A stretch of 64,000 nucleotides of DNA from Tuctoria greenei (taxonomy: Eukaryota; Streptophyta; Magnoliopsida; Poales; Poaceae): the NCBI GenBank assembly GCA_036927565.1, contig JAYESD010000001.1, positions 286,699,560 through 286,763,559 of the forward strand, in the 5' to 3' direction. The translations under genes were made by a program, and so were the position numbers. The stretch's first letter is position 1, and each line of letters starts with the position of its first letter. The notes beneath the pieces were generated by a model. That model was not told where the DNA came from and did not search any database. It worked only from the letters and a program-made list of their open reading frames with translations. Positions 44,640 through 56,880 of the stretch are shown here, piece by piece.

Positions 44640-45776
44640 TTTACATTGAATTTTCTTTTCATTTATCTAACTCGTAAATCGATTACTTATGGACAAAGGA
44701 CACAAGAGCACAGTAGACTGAAGCAAGAACTAGTTTTTGTGAGCATCCATAAAGAGTTCAATTCTCCTAGATATCGTAGTCAAAATGGATGGGTAAAAGA
44801 AGGATGGAATGGCATGACACAACGTATGAATGAGAAATTTGTATCAGCAAACTTCATTGTATCTCAATTGAAAGATATAGAACAAAGACTACAAAAAGAT
44901 TATAATGCAGTAATGATTGTCTTTTCAAAAAGTGGTTTCAGTTGGGACAGCAATCTGAAGATGGCTACAACTATATCAAAAAATTGGGATGAGCTACCGG
45001 AAAATTTGCAAAGATGGAAGAATAAATCATTTCCGTACTATGATGAATTGGATGAGATTTATAATGGTAATATGCTATCTAGCTATATATTTCAATACAT
45101 GCTTTTATGATACTAACTATGTTGATTCCACAGGTAGAGTGGCTCGAGGGAAACATTGTAGGTGATCTTCAGAGAAGACGTATAAATCAAAATATGATAT
45201 GTTGGAAAAGGCAGAATATATGAGTACACCTAGCCCTTGCATACCGTCTGTACAAAATCCATGGACTGATTTTCTTCAAGAAGAACAAGCATACAATTAT
45301 ATGGGATTGAAAAATGATGTGAATCAGAGTCAATATAGAGCAATGATTGAAGAACAAGCAGCTATGGAAACACTAACTGCTGGGGAGTCACAAACTGCTA
45401 TGGATGTTGAACACAAACTGCTAACGAGCCACAAACTGCTAAGGAGCCATCTAGTTCAAAGAAATCTAAAAGAAGCAATAGTGCTTCAATTGATGAGCTG
45501 ATTGCTTTGCGAACAGAAGATCTAGAAGCATACAAAGATCTTACAGAGAGGGAACTTCAATTGAAGCAAAGAAAACGAGAAAATAGTTACCCCAACAATG
45601 ATCCCTATCGTATGCCAAAATATATGGCAAAATTGAAGTATTTATCCCTTTCTCAAGACAATCATCTTAAAGCAATAATGTTTTTGAAAGGAGATAGAGA
45701 AGCTAGAGAGATATTCATGAGTTGTGATGAGATAGAGCTTGCAGATGCTTTCATCAAAGGGTCAATTTCAAACTAG
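44640..45776 (+). pseudogene. PIF/Harbinger ORF1, Myb/SANT-like DNA-binding protein remnant
   Basis: The first block (to 45075) encodes a trihelix/SANT-like domain: NGWVKEGWNGMTQRMNEKF, then the aromatic helix FSWDSNLKMATTISKNWDEL. An intron probably runs from about 45067 (GGTAATATG) to 45133 (TTCCACAG). The second part has frameshifts near 45160 and 45420, and continues with IDELIALRTEDLEAYKDL, a charged coiled-coil region and EIELADAFIKGSISN. In the PIF/Harbinger superfamily ORF1 binds DNA and helps the transposase enter the nucleus. The transposase on the opposite strand confirms the assignment. Confidence 0.75.
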
Positions 45777-45949
45777 TACCAGGTACACTATTTCAGTACT
45801 ACTTATTTCTACTCCATGTCTACAAATCAGTACAAGTTATTTCTTTGCAAATATGCAACATAATCATTCCACATAGCTTGTGCAATTTGATTCCTTCTAA
45901 TATTTCCTGCATGTCGACGATCATTAAGTGATAGCACGTCATCTTGGTA

Positions 45950-47131
45950 TTATTCATCTCCTTCTGAGACATCCACCATCTCTGCACCATTGATTTCAAT
46001 AGTATTCTGATTTAGCCATTGATATGAACCATCATTTCTCTTTATGAAGTTGTGGAGAGCACAAGAAGCAAGCACAATATTTCTTTGTGCATCACTAGGA
46101 TAGTAAGATGCACATTTCAGTATAGGAAAATGGTTTTTCACAACCCCAATAATATGTTCAACATGATTGCGTAGTTGTGCATGTCTTAAGTTAAATAATT
46201 CGTTTGCATTACTGGCCTCTGATTACTCCTACTTTGCTCTTGCAAATGATACCGAACATTACGGTATGGAGCTATAAAAGATGGAGTATTAGCATATCCT
46301 GCATCCACTAGATAAAATTTACCGGAAGGAACATAAAAACCATGAGCCAATGCATCTTCAACACTCGAGCATCTGAAGCTGATCCTTCCCATCCATCACT
46401 AACATGTACAAATTGACCATTAAAGTCACATGCAACAATTACATTTTGTGACAAACCACCCTTCCTATTATAGTACGGATCTTGCAAACTAGGACAAATA
46501 GTGATAGGTACATGAGTTCCATCGATTGCTCCAATGCAGTCCTAAAAAGAAAAGGTTTGTAACAACAGTTTACAAGCAAATAAGATTGCTTAGGATTGCT
46601 TGAAATATGATGTTACCTTAAAATATGGCATGAACTTAGGATTACTAGAAATTTGTAATGGGGTGTTGATTGAAGGAGTTGTATGAAGCTCGGTGATAAT
46701 GAAAGGATGGCCTGAAGAACAATATTGAAATATCGACTAATAGTCTCACCACTATGCTGAAATTGTTCATGGACTGAACGATTACTTGCATTTATTGACA
46801 GGGTGAATAGAAACATAGCCAATTGTTCTTCAACCGAAACTTCTCTACTGTTTGCAAAAAGATTGCTATCACAAAGGACTTCTACAAGCTCGCAAAAAAT
46901 TTCCTTATCCATGCAAAATTCTCGCCTAGCCCGTACTTTATGGCCTTCAAGAAGTTCTTCGACATGCCTCTTTCCTGTAAGAATGGAAGTGTGGATAGGT
47001 GTACGCTCATGAGAAGAACTGCTACCTAACCACTCCTCAACAATATCCATTTCTTCATCATCTCTCCTCTTTCTACAGAAAAACTTTCTCCACATTTCTC
47101 TTGTAGTCACCACAAACCTACTACAGTTCAT
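45950..47131 (-). pseudogene. PIF/Harbinger DDE transposase
   Basis: It starts at ATG 47131 (MNCSRFVVTTREMW). An N-terminal helix-rich block holds VSVEEQLAMFLFTLSINASN and a helix-turn-helix-like HEQFQHSGETISRYF near 46760. A frameshift near 46700 leads to the block ending NPKFMPYFK, and an intron is likely at about 46616-46543. Then comes the catalytic region: CIGAIDGTHVP (first Asp) near 46530 and VSDGWEGSASDARV (second Asp) near 46410, followed by a one-base loss near 46365. After YLVDAGYANTPSFIAPYR comes another frame change near 46210, then the Glu region LRNHVEHIIGVVKNHFPIL near 46150. The catalytic residues can be followed through three frames, so the enzyme is dead but recent enough to read. 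Confidence 0.85.
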
Positions 47132-47656
47132 ATATAGATACAAGCTTTACATAGGGAAACAACACATGGAACATTTCTCTTCTTTGGTGTAGTCAATACT
47201 TGGAAAAACCATAACCTGAAATCAGCACTTGTGAAAACCATAACCTGAATTTAATGCTTGTGAAAACCATAAGCTGAATTCAATACTTGTGAATACCATA
47301 ATCTGAATTGAAGTTTTCCTCCTTTTATTCATAGAAGAGCTGATGCTACTTTTTATTTTACTTTTGCAGATTTGGAACAAGGAGCTGCTTTTGTTTTGAA
47401 TGTAAAATGGTGGAGAACGGTGTATAGATGTACTTCTATTTTGAATGTAGAACGGTGTTGTGATATGAATAATCGTACTTCTATTTTGAATGTAAAAACT
47501 GAGATAAAATACTTTGCTCCCAAACAGATCTATGTATTGTAAAATTATAGTATTGCAAAACTGTGGTATTAAAATACTTTGGTATTGTCATGACATCTAA
47601 AAATTGTGGTATTAGAATACTTCAGTAAAAATACTGTGTTCCCAAACACAGCCTAA

Positions 47657-48501
47657 GGATTTTAATCAATCAAATATAATAATTATTTTCTTCCCCAATA
47701 TTTCTATCATGGTATCAGATTAGATTCATCCCTAACTTCCGCTAGCTACGCCCGACTCCGCCTCTTGCGTCGAGTTTGGCTCCCGACGAATCCCCCCCCC
47801 CCCCCCCCCCCCCCCCCCCGCGTTTTTTTTTTCAGCATGCCCCTGCTGCCAGAAAAATCTCGCGCACATCCACGCTCCAGAGTGGGGTCCTCCGAAGATC
47901 GCCGCACGCCCATGTGCGGACTTCCGCGCTGCTCGCGCACGGTCTTCGTCTCCATGCGTCGCACGTCCGCGGTCTCCGCTGCAGCAGATCAACGCTCGTG
48001 CGTCGTGTTTCTTACTTCATGATAGCTTCCATTGGTGATGGCTTTCCGGACGCACAAGCAACCTCATAGGACATCGCCTTAGCGGTCGAGTTAACTCGAT
48101 TGACCGAGGAGGCAGATCGACTGGCCATCGAGGCAGCACATGCACGTGCAGCAACCGACGAGGTGCATCGCAAGCTACTTCTCGTGGCCAACGAGATTCG
48201 TTGTGACTTGATCAACCACAACCCCTCTCCTTTGGCGATTGACGATGTTGCTTCTCTGCATGCTCAACCAATTGCCATCCTCAACATCATGTCAATGATC
48301 CCCGTCGTCCTTGACAATCTTTTGCCGCACTATAATCGGTGGAAGAGTCTCTTCCTCAACATCCTCGGGAAGTACGAGCTCTCCGATCATGTCCTCACCG
48401 ACGTTGATCCCGCTGTCGTTGACTTTCAATGGCGAAGCGTGGACTGCACCATCTTCTCCTGGCTTCACGACACCATCTCTACTGATCTTATTGAGGCCGT
48501 T
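47657..48501 (+). mobile_element. Fragment of another Ty1-copia element (copia-4)
   Basis: It holds the right end of an LTR (ending TTTCTATCA at 47709), a PBS TGGTATCAGA at 47710-47719, a leader with a 28-base C run (47792-47819), and the start of gag (48019-48501). The left end of the LTR is probably left of 37150, as the Harbinger element seems inserted in it. Gag is cut at 48502 by gypsy-2; the rest of the element would continue beyond the window. Confidence 0.72.
48019..48501 (+). pseudogene. copia-4 gag, truncated
   Basis: It starts at ATG 48019 (MIASIGDGFPDAQATS), hits a TAG at 48067 and continues in the same frame. The typical copia gag core is visible: IPVVLDNLLPHYNRWKSLFL, then LGKYELSDHVLTDV, then VDFQWRSVDCTIFSWLHDT. 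The C-terminal half, including any zinc knuckle, is separated by the gypsy-2 insertion at 48502. Confidence 0.8.
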
Positions 48502-51222
48502 TGACACCCGGTTCCGAAAAATAAACCAAGTGCAGTATATGTGTACCCACGATGTTTAACACACATACACAAGTGATTCACAAATGATAAGAACACAATT
48601 ATCACAACTCAAATTATTAAATAAGTACTTTTATTACAATATTCAATAATACTCAAATTTACAACTCTAATTATCATTAATGATAATACTGCTGCAGCGG
48701 AAATAATCTAATTAAGCAACTAAGCAACATAAGCATAAAGAGTAGCGCGGGGGATACTCCCAATCCTATAATTCCTCATTAACGTTGTGATACTCCCAAT
48801 CCTGACCTACAACTGTTGGTGGGGGAATTGCAAGGATGAGTACATGTTGTACTCAGCAAGTGTGGAAAGTATGACATGTAGCTTAACAAATGACGACAAT
48901 AAATAAAGGCTAGTTGCTGAAAAGTACATTTAAAACTTATAGAAAGCATTATACTATGTCTATATGAAGTAATCCCATCATATCCCACATAATTAACACA
49001 ATACAAAACTATAATCAATCATCCATCCATATACCAGATTATTACTATTACCATCATCCATTTTCATTTATCATAACTCAACCCATAATCATAACCATAA
49101 CCATCTCAAATCCCAAGTTCCCTCTAATCATGTAGGTCATCCAGGTGCTCTGAACCGGGAGCATGGCTATCATGATAGTTTTTAACACTCTGCAAAGGTT
49201 GTACCACTTTACCCACAAGTTCATGATTTTGTCACCCATCAGCAACTAAAGGAACCTCTCTTATGCCAATTACATTTCTTTAGGTGTATGGCCAAGAGAT
49301 CACAATAGAGCCTTTACGAAGGGACTACCAGCATGTATGAACCCACTGAGGTTTCACTGCTGGCGATGCCTCCAACTTAGCACATCCTAAACCAAAGGCC
49401 CCCTCTTGTGCCGTTCGGATCTCATGGAGCCCCACCACTCATACAAATTCAATCCGACTCTCCTTCCCCGCTCTTCCAAATGGTCTGTGCAATACTAGCA
49501 ATACTCTAATTAATCATCTATGCTGCACCCATACTTGGCCTCATGGTGGCACTGTAGTCCTGGCCTATTCTCGCATGAACCGGTCCTTAGATCCAAGGCA
49601 AGCAAACCACCATAACATCCAACCCAATCTACAAACTATGCTTGCTTAGATCTCCCAAGTCTCATGTTACTAATTAATCATGTTCATCAATTCTCATCAT
49701 CCATTAATATATAATTAAGTCATTTGGTTGTTTTCCCATCCCACTTAATTAAAGCAAAGCAAAAAGGTAAAAAGCTCTTCCCAACTCTCTACAATGTATT
49801 CCAAGCGACAAGGATGGTCAAACAAGTCTAGTAAACTTTCTATCATAGGAGTCCTATCAAATTGACACAGGCATGCATTTTTGAAAACAAAACATTTAAA
49901 AACTGGATCAATATGGTCAAGGACACTTGCCTTGCTCTTGAGCTTAGTTAGCGTCAAAGACTTCAAAGTTCTGGTACAGGAGGTCATCGACAGCACCCTC
50001 TAGTGCAGCACCCTCTATTCCGTGCAACAAACATACAAAACAGACATTACAGTCAATAAATGCTCATATATTACTCAATATTTCATGTCATGCATGATTA
50101 ATGCAATTGTGAGGTAAAACTTGTTAATGAGTTGCTATTAATGTTTACTAATTGGTTCTAATGGTTTTTAACAAGTTTAGATAGGTTTGAAATTGATTCG
50201 AGTCAAATTGGAATTAATTCAGCACCAAACATATTTAGAGGCCGGACAAGTCCAGTACCAGGGCCGGACTAGTCCGCCCTACACAAAACCAGCGAGTTAG
50301 GGTTTTCTTAATCTACAAGAATTTGGAGAATTGGAGTTGAATTCACGTGGGAAAGAGAAAGTAGAAGGTATACCACGTGTTTAGAACTCCAAAGAACAAG
50401 AGTTTGGAGGCAACACTTGGATCTTAACGATCTAGGATTGGTGATGAAGAGTTGAGGGTGAATTGGTGATGAAGAACACAAAGTCGGTGAAGATCTTGAT
50501 TGCTTGATCCTTCTTCGTGATCTCCTTCTCCTCTTTGCTGTTGGATCTCCCCTTGGTGGCGGCTCCCACAAACTAGGGTTTGTGGTGCTTCAAAAGTGGC
50601 AAAGAGATGAGAAATTGGAGTATTGGGTCATTTATATAGGGGTGGAGGTGTAGGGTTTGATAGATTTTGTGTTCAAGGCGGTGGAGGCCATGTAGAGGTC
50701 CCACATGGGCTCCAAAAGGGTTAGACACGACGTCATTGGGCCCAATTAAGGTAAATACCCAATAACAAGTCATGGAAGAAAAGATTGAATCGGAGTCACG
50801 AACATCGGACAAGTCTGCACTAGACCGGACTAGTCCGATATTAGACACAGACAAAAACGGATAAGTCTGGCCAAAATCAGACAAGTCCGATTTTAGTTAG
50901 AGAGCAAAACGGATAAGTCTGGGGACTTGGCAAAATTTTCAAGGATGGTATTACTGGACTAGTCCGCAATGGACCAGACAAGTCTGAAACCGGTACAAAT
51001 AGAAAAACGGACTAGTTCGCGGGGAAATGGACATGTCCGGAACAGGTTCAGAGAGAAATTCGGACTAGTCCGGGGCAAATCAGACAAGTCTGCACTTCTC
51101 AGACTTTTTAAGTGGGGTCTTGCTTCTATTTCATTTTAATATTGTTCCTTTTTATGTGGATTAATGTTAAACATATTTAATGATGTGTGCAATGCATGAT
51201 GCATGAAAATGAGAGTGTTACA
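48502..51222 (-). repeat. gypsy-2 3' LTR (complete, 2721 bp)
   Basis: On the minus strand it runs from TGTAACACTCTC (51222) to CGGAACCGGGTGTCA (48502). It provides the full-length reference for this family's LTR and shows which part of the gypsy-1 5' LTR is deleted. Palindromic CGGACTAGTCCG-type motifs lie at 50240-50280 and 50800-51100. The ORF-like pieces inside it are not genes. Confidence 0.92.
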
Positions 51223-51239
51223 AATCTACTCCCTTAAAA

Positions 51240-53770
51240 TGAATCTCACCCTCGAGATTCGACGTAGAAGGAAAGAGATAGGAAAATTCTTTCTTGAGTT
51301 CATCTTCTAGCTCCCAAGTCGCTTCCAATTTTGTATGATGCTTCCATTGTACTTTACACTATTTAATGACCTTGTTTCTTGTGACCCTCTCCTTGGTTTC
51401 CAAGATTTTGACCGGTTGCTCGGCATAAGTCAAATATGCCTCTAATTTCAATTCTCCCATTGGCACTTGTTCTTCCGGTACCCTCAAGCACTTCTTGAGT
51501 TGTGAAACATGAAACACATCATGGACGTCTGAAAGGGGTGTGTTGGCATCTCCAGTTTATATGCTACTTCTTCTCGTTTGTCCAAAATCTTGAATGGTCC
51601 AATATAGCGAGGTGCTAACTTGCCTCTGACATTAAACCTCTGATGATCTCACATTGGTGACACTTTGAGGTAAACGAAGTCTCCCACTTCAAAGGCTAGG
51701 TCTCTCCGCCTATTATTCGCATATCCTTTTTCTCTTGATTGGGCAACCCTCAAATTTTCGCAGATTATTTGGACTTGTTTTTCAGCTTCTTGCAACACAT
51801 CAGGTCCAACTACTTGGTTCTCCCATGTCTCACTCTAAAACAAGGGCGTCTTACACTTCCTTCCATATAGTGCTTCATATGGTGACATCTTCAAACTCGC
51901 TTGGTAACTATTATTATATGAGAATTCCGCATATGGCAAGCTTTTGTCCCAACTTCTTGCATGCTTTAAAGCACAAGCTCTTAACATGCCCTCTAAAATC
52001 TGATTTGTTCTCTCAGTTTGTCCATCGGCTTGAGGGTGATATGCCGAACTGAGATTCAACCTTGTATACATAGCTTCATGTAGTTTCTCCCATAACCTAG
52101 AGGTGAATCGAGAACCTCAGTCTGAAACTATTTTCTTCGGAACTCCATGTTGGCACACAATATGCTCCATATATAATTCTGCTAGCTTCATGGTGGTATA
52201 TGTGATCTTGACAGGTATGAAATGAGCTGATTTTGTCAAGCGATCCACAATAACCCATATTGAGTCATAGCCGGACTGGGTTCGCGGTAATCCAACTACG
52301 AAATCCATTCCAATTTCTTCCCACTCCCATTTCGGAATCTTCAATGGCTGCAATAGTCCAGTTGGCCTTTGATGTTCTGCTTTGACCCGTTGGCACACGT
52401 CACACAAGGCTACGTATTCGGCTATGTCCTTTTTCATGTTGGCTCGATAACATGTCTTCAAGTCCTTGTACATCTTTGTACAGCCAGGATGAATTGAGTA
52501 AGGTGAGTCATGTGCTTCCTTCAATATTGTTTCCCGAATATGCTTAACATTGGGCACAACAATCCTCTTTCCAAGCCATAAAGTACCATGTTCGTCTTCA
52601 TCAAATCTGAATTCTCTCCCTTCCTGTGTCAACCGATATTTCTCCTTCGGAGATGATATGGCCCAAAAAAGACACTTCCTTCAACCAAAATGGGCACTTG
52701 TTGAATTTGGTGTACAATTGATGCTCCCTCAATTTCTGCAACGTGAGCCTCAAATGTTCCTCATGCTCCTCCTCGCTTCTCGAGTAGATCATAATTTCAT
52801 CAATGAACACCACAACAACTTTATCCAAGTACTCCATGAAGACCTTATTCATGAGGTACATAAAGTACGGAGGTGCATTTGTCAATCCAAAAGATATCAC
52901 GGTGTACTCATAAGATTCATACCGTGTCCGAAAAGCTATTTTGGGTCTCTGACAGTCTTATATTTATTTGGAAGTAGTCTAACCTCAAATCAATCTTGGA
53001 GAAAACACAAGCACCCTTCATTTGATCGAACAAATCCTCTATACGGGGCAAAGTATACTTTTTCCTGATTGTCACCTTTTTGAGAGCTCGGTAGTCCACA
53101 CACATACTTTGGGATCCATCCTTCTTGTCCACGAAAAGTATGGGCGCTCCCCATGGTGAACAACTTGGGTGAATAAAACTCTTCTCTAGTTGCTCTTGAA
53201 TCTGCTTCTTGAACTCCGCTAACTCCATAGTAGGCATCCTATATGGCCTCTTAGCTATAGGTGTAGTTCCAGGTATTAATTCAATAGCAAATTCTATGTC
53301 TCAATCAGGTGACATACCTGGCAACTCTTCCGAAAACACATCCAAGAATTCACACACCACTAGAATCTCCTCAATTGCGGCACCGCCCATGTGATTCAGC
53401 TCCAATTGCTTCGGTGCATGTTGAGATGCTTCAAATTATATGGTGATCCCTTCCTCATTGGTCAACTTCACTGTCTTTGTGGCACATTGTATAACTCCAT
53501 TGTGCTTCCTCAACCAGTCCATACCAAGTATAATGTCCAATCCTTGTGAATCCAAAACAATGAGGTTGGCAAAGAAGTATACCCCCTTATTCTAAGGCTT
53601 ACTTTTGAACATACTATATTTGTCCGCATCTCTCCTCCACGAGATTTAACCAACAAAGTATACTTCATGTGAGAGATAGGCAAACTATACTTGGCAACAT
53701 ACTTTGATGCAATGAATGAATGCGATGCTCCAGAATCAAATTACACAGTCGTCGGGTTGGAGTTTGCGAG
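51240..53770 (-). pseudogene. gypsy-2 pol with internal deletion of RNase H
   Basis: From the right: protease FDSGASHSFIASKYVAK near 53740, preceded by an in-frame TAA; RT start (MPTMELAEFKKQIQEQLEK, 53237) and FVDKKDGSQSMCVDYRAL; then a frameshift near 52920 and FGLTNAPPYFMYLMNKVF ... FIDEIMIYS. The text then passes from the end of the RT palm (FLGHIISEGEISVD, about 52660) straight to GREFRFDEDEHGTLWLGKR before the integrase zinc finger. About 790 bp present in gypsy-1 (4590-5380) is missing, which removes RNase H. The integrase (MDFVVGLPRTQSGYDSIWVI, HPQADGQTERTNQ) and tail follow with more frameshifts. The catalytic FIDD reads FIDE. Confidence 0.87.
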
Positions 53771-53851
53771 AAACATACCAATAACCATGTCATCCGCTTA
53801 TTATACTTCCTCCGTAGAGACATGGTTCACATTGCCACGAGCAAAATTCTG

Positions 53852-54989
53852 CTATCCACGGTTGCCTTGTGGCGCTTCTCCATCCGGTCTTGAGTTCTGT
53901 CTTGGAGCATTGCTTCCTTGACCAAGGTCTGACTTAGGACATTGAGATGCAAAGTCTCCTACCTCACCACAAGTATAGCACGACCTTGCTGCACCAGTAT
54001 TGTTAGGGCGAACTTGATTTTGGGCATTGGCAGGAAAGTTGGCGCGGGGTGCTTGAGGCATTGGAGAATGAGGTGCTTGCATAGCGGGGCATTGTTGCAT
54101 TGGTTCAGCTGGACGCAGTGGAATAGCAGCGCGATATGCAGGAGTCGAGGGGTTGTAGTATGGCACATTGGGTGGTGCAAAGTGGGAGCGAACATTGCTT
54201 CCTTACAACTGTCCTTGATATGGTGCTTTCCTCTTATTTTCTTGCTTCATCTCGCGAACCATGTTTTCAACAACAATTGCTTTGTCCACAAGCTTCTGAA
54301 AGTTAGCATAATCACAGTTGAGCAATTGCACTTGGATCTCATTGTTAAGGCCCCTCATAAACAAATATTTCTTCCGGCTGTCCCGGCTGACATCTTCAGA
54401 CGCATACCTTGAAAGTTGAGTGAACTTATTAAGGTATTCACTCACACTTGATCTTTCTTACCTCAAATTTTCAAATTCTTGTCTCTTTAAGATCATAACA
54501 CCTTATGACACATAATAAGATCAGAAGCTCTCCTTGAATTCACCCAAGTGATCCTCTCTTGATTTTCATAGGCATTACATAGCGAGTCCCACCAATTAGC
54601 AGCTGCTCCAACTAGTTGATGGGAAGCAAATAGAACCTTCTCCAGGTCGCTGCATTGGACAATAGCAAGCTTCTTATCCATGGACTTCAACCAACCATCC
54701 GCCTCCATGGGATTAATAGCTTGAGCAAAGATGGGTGGTCTGGTCCTTATAAACTCTCTCAACCAGTTATGAGGTGGTGGGGTAGCGGCGGTGGAAGCAT
54801 GTGGGGTTGATTGTTGTTGTCAGCTTGTAGCTGTCTCGTAGTCTGTATCATGGTCTGCATGAGCTGGTTTTGCATAGCTAATAGCTGCTTAAGATTGATA
54901 GCTCTCTAAGCAGGTCCCTGGTTATTCTGAGGTACTCTATTGTTCTCCTCCTCATCATTGGTATCCCTCTGGTTGCGAGTCCTCATCAT
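53852..54989 (-). pseudogene. gypsy-2 gag
   Basis: It starts at ATG 54989 (MMRTRNQRDTNDEE) with a TAG soon after (near 54910). The capsid-like core is FAQAINPMEADGWLKSMDKK, then ASHQLVGAAANWWDSL near 54620-54560. Frame changes follow near 54490 and 54200. The zinc knuckle reads CYTCGEVGDFASQC near 53970, with Asp where the metal-binding His should be. Upstream, 54990-55057 is leader. Confidence 0.83.
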
Positions 54990-55399
54990 CTGAAGAAAGA
55001 GCAAGAGAGAAGAATTTAGAAAACGTACCCAACTATATATATCAAGAGATATGAAACTAAGGCCCCCTTTTGCAAAGCTTCACGAATCTGATTCTCAGGC
55101 AGAATCAGAGAAACTGTACCAAACACTATTTTTCAGAAGAAGTGATTCTTGGCTGATTCTGTAAAGTGATTCTCTGAAATGAACTAAAGGGCTGGAAACT
55201 AAAAAAGTAGCTTCTCCTGATTCTGTGAAGTAATTCCCTGTCCTGATTCTAAGAACACGTTTAGCTGTGCAAAACGGCAGTGTTTCACGATAGAATCACT
55301 CAGAGGGCTGCTAAACGGTAAAAAGGGCGAAACTATTTCACCGTGAATCACTTTAATCCGATTTAAAATGAACTAGGGAGGAGAATCGATAAAAAAGGT

Positions 55400-56160
55400 G
55401 TTGCGGTGTGGAACGGAACTATCGCCTGACCGTATCCTAAAACTTCCGATTTATTACGCCGTATTGCCACCGCCTCCACACGGCTCCTTGGACTCCCGAC
55501 AAACGCTGCCAAGTAGCCTCCGCCGACCGCCATCGAATCACCGAGGTCAGCGCTATCCATTCGCGAGAGCGGCGCCATCTCACCGCTGGTCCTGTGACGC
55601 CTCCCCGCTGCCGCCGAGAGGTGTCCCAACGGCCGCCGATTTGCCTCTCCGTCAACGTCGATTGGAGTCCGTACGGCCGCCGAGAGTCATGACAGGGATT
55701 CCGTACGTCCGGGAGTGAAGAAACCAGCTCGTCATCAGAGGCTATGGAACCAGAAGATGCGTATACAGCGGAACCTCCTCCAGAAGATAAGCATTTCCTG
55801 ATATCTCTTGCCCGGAGGGAAGATGAAGCAGTGCAACTTTAGGTTTGGATGAGATTGTGGACTCTGTAAGCCCTTTTTGCTCCTGAATTTCTTTTAAATA
55901 TTTGCTTTGACAGTGATTACTGATTCTATTTGGTCATTCTCCTAAATTGGCCTGACAGCAATTTTTATTTTTTTGAGATGTATCGGTCTGAATATTTTCC
56001 TGATATCAACTCCAATTCTCTGTAGGTAAAAGGATGTGCAGAGCTTGAGAAGAAGCTTTCGTCCATGGAATCCAATGCTAATGTCAGGATCATTCTGCAG
56101 GACTAAATGAGAAGCTGCAGTATAAACACACATGGGTTGAAAGACATTGGAAACCTAGCA
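55400..56160 (+). other. Unidentified, possibly captured gene fragment in the Harbinger-like element
   Basis: A GC-rich part (55440-55700) is followed by exon-like text. About 55742-55840 can be read MEPEDAYTAEPPPEDKHFLI then SLARREDEAVQL. A second piece near 56025-56105 reads VKGCAELEKKLSSMESNANV, following an AG that could be a splice acceptor. I do not recognise the source gene. The structure looks like exons of a small host gene captured by a transposon, but it could be chance. Confidence 0.3.
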
Positions 56161-56686
56161 AATTCTTGAGAAATGCAATGCCACCAGAGTTTGGTAAATG
56201 AATGCCTAATCAGATCTTCAAGTGATGTTGGTTATGTTGCCGTACTGCAAACACAGCAACATTTTTGAAATGAGTATTGTCTAAATCGGTTCACGATCCA
56301 CCTTCTTTGTACTGTTCCAAATACCATTGACTTTTTGAGAATTATAATATGCAGCTGCTAACGTGTGTGTTCAAATTCCTCGCCATAAGCATGTGTTAAA
56401 GCGATCAGTAAGCATGTTTATTGCGCGGTTAGCATGTTCACTCTGTGAACTTGCCTGTTACTTGCCATAAGCATATTCATTCCGTCAACTCAGAATGTTC
56501 CTGTTGCTATAATAATATATAGGTTTACGTTTTTTTCATGCTATTAGTGTATTTAAATATAGTAAACAGGTAGGGGTAGATAGGCAGGGGTAAAGAATTT
56601 TTTTTAATATACGTATTTTAATCCAAATTTATATTAATAACCCTCGATTCAAATTTTTTTCAAATATGACCGGCCGTCGTATGAGT

Positions 56687-56880
56687 CTCATACGATATAA
56701 TGAATGTCGTATGAGGCCCATACGACATGCGAATGTCGTATGAGGCCCATACGACATTCGAGGTGGCTCATGCCACGTGTGTCGGCTGGGCCGTCCAGCG
56801 GGGCCGAAACCGGCCACGGTGGCATGTCGTATTAGGCCCATACGACATGCACGGTACCGTCGTATGTGCCTCATACGACA
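56687..56880. repeat. MULE left subterminal palindromes
   Basis: There are five copies of a palindrome like GTCGTATGAGGCCCATACGAC, at about 56687, 56706, 56733, 56827 and 56858. The arms GTCGTATG / CATACGAC are almost constant while the central 5 bases vary. The same motif occurs four times near the other end. These are possible transposase-binding sites or sources of hairpin RNA. Confidence 0.85.

Larger units (their letters stand above)
37150..47653. mobile_element. PIF/Harbinger transposon carrying a nested copia
   Basis: The ends are GAGCGTGTTTGGGAACA at 37150 and, inward from the right, GGCTGTGTTTGGGAACA from 47653, flanked by TAA at 37147-37149 and 47654-47656. Subterminal sequences at both ends are AT-rich variations on GGTATTAAAATACTTTGG. 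It carries a Myb/SANT-like ORF1 (plus strand, 44640-45776) and a DDE transposase (minus strand, 47131-45950), the convergent two-gene layout of the PIF family. The copia at 37553-44098 splits its left arm. Without that insertion it is about 3.95 kb. Both genes carry frameshifts, so it is non-autonomous. Confidence 0.9.
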
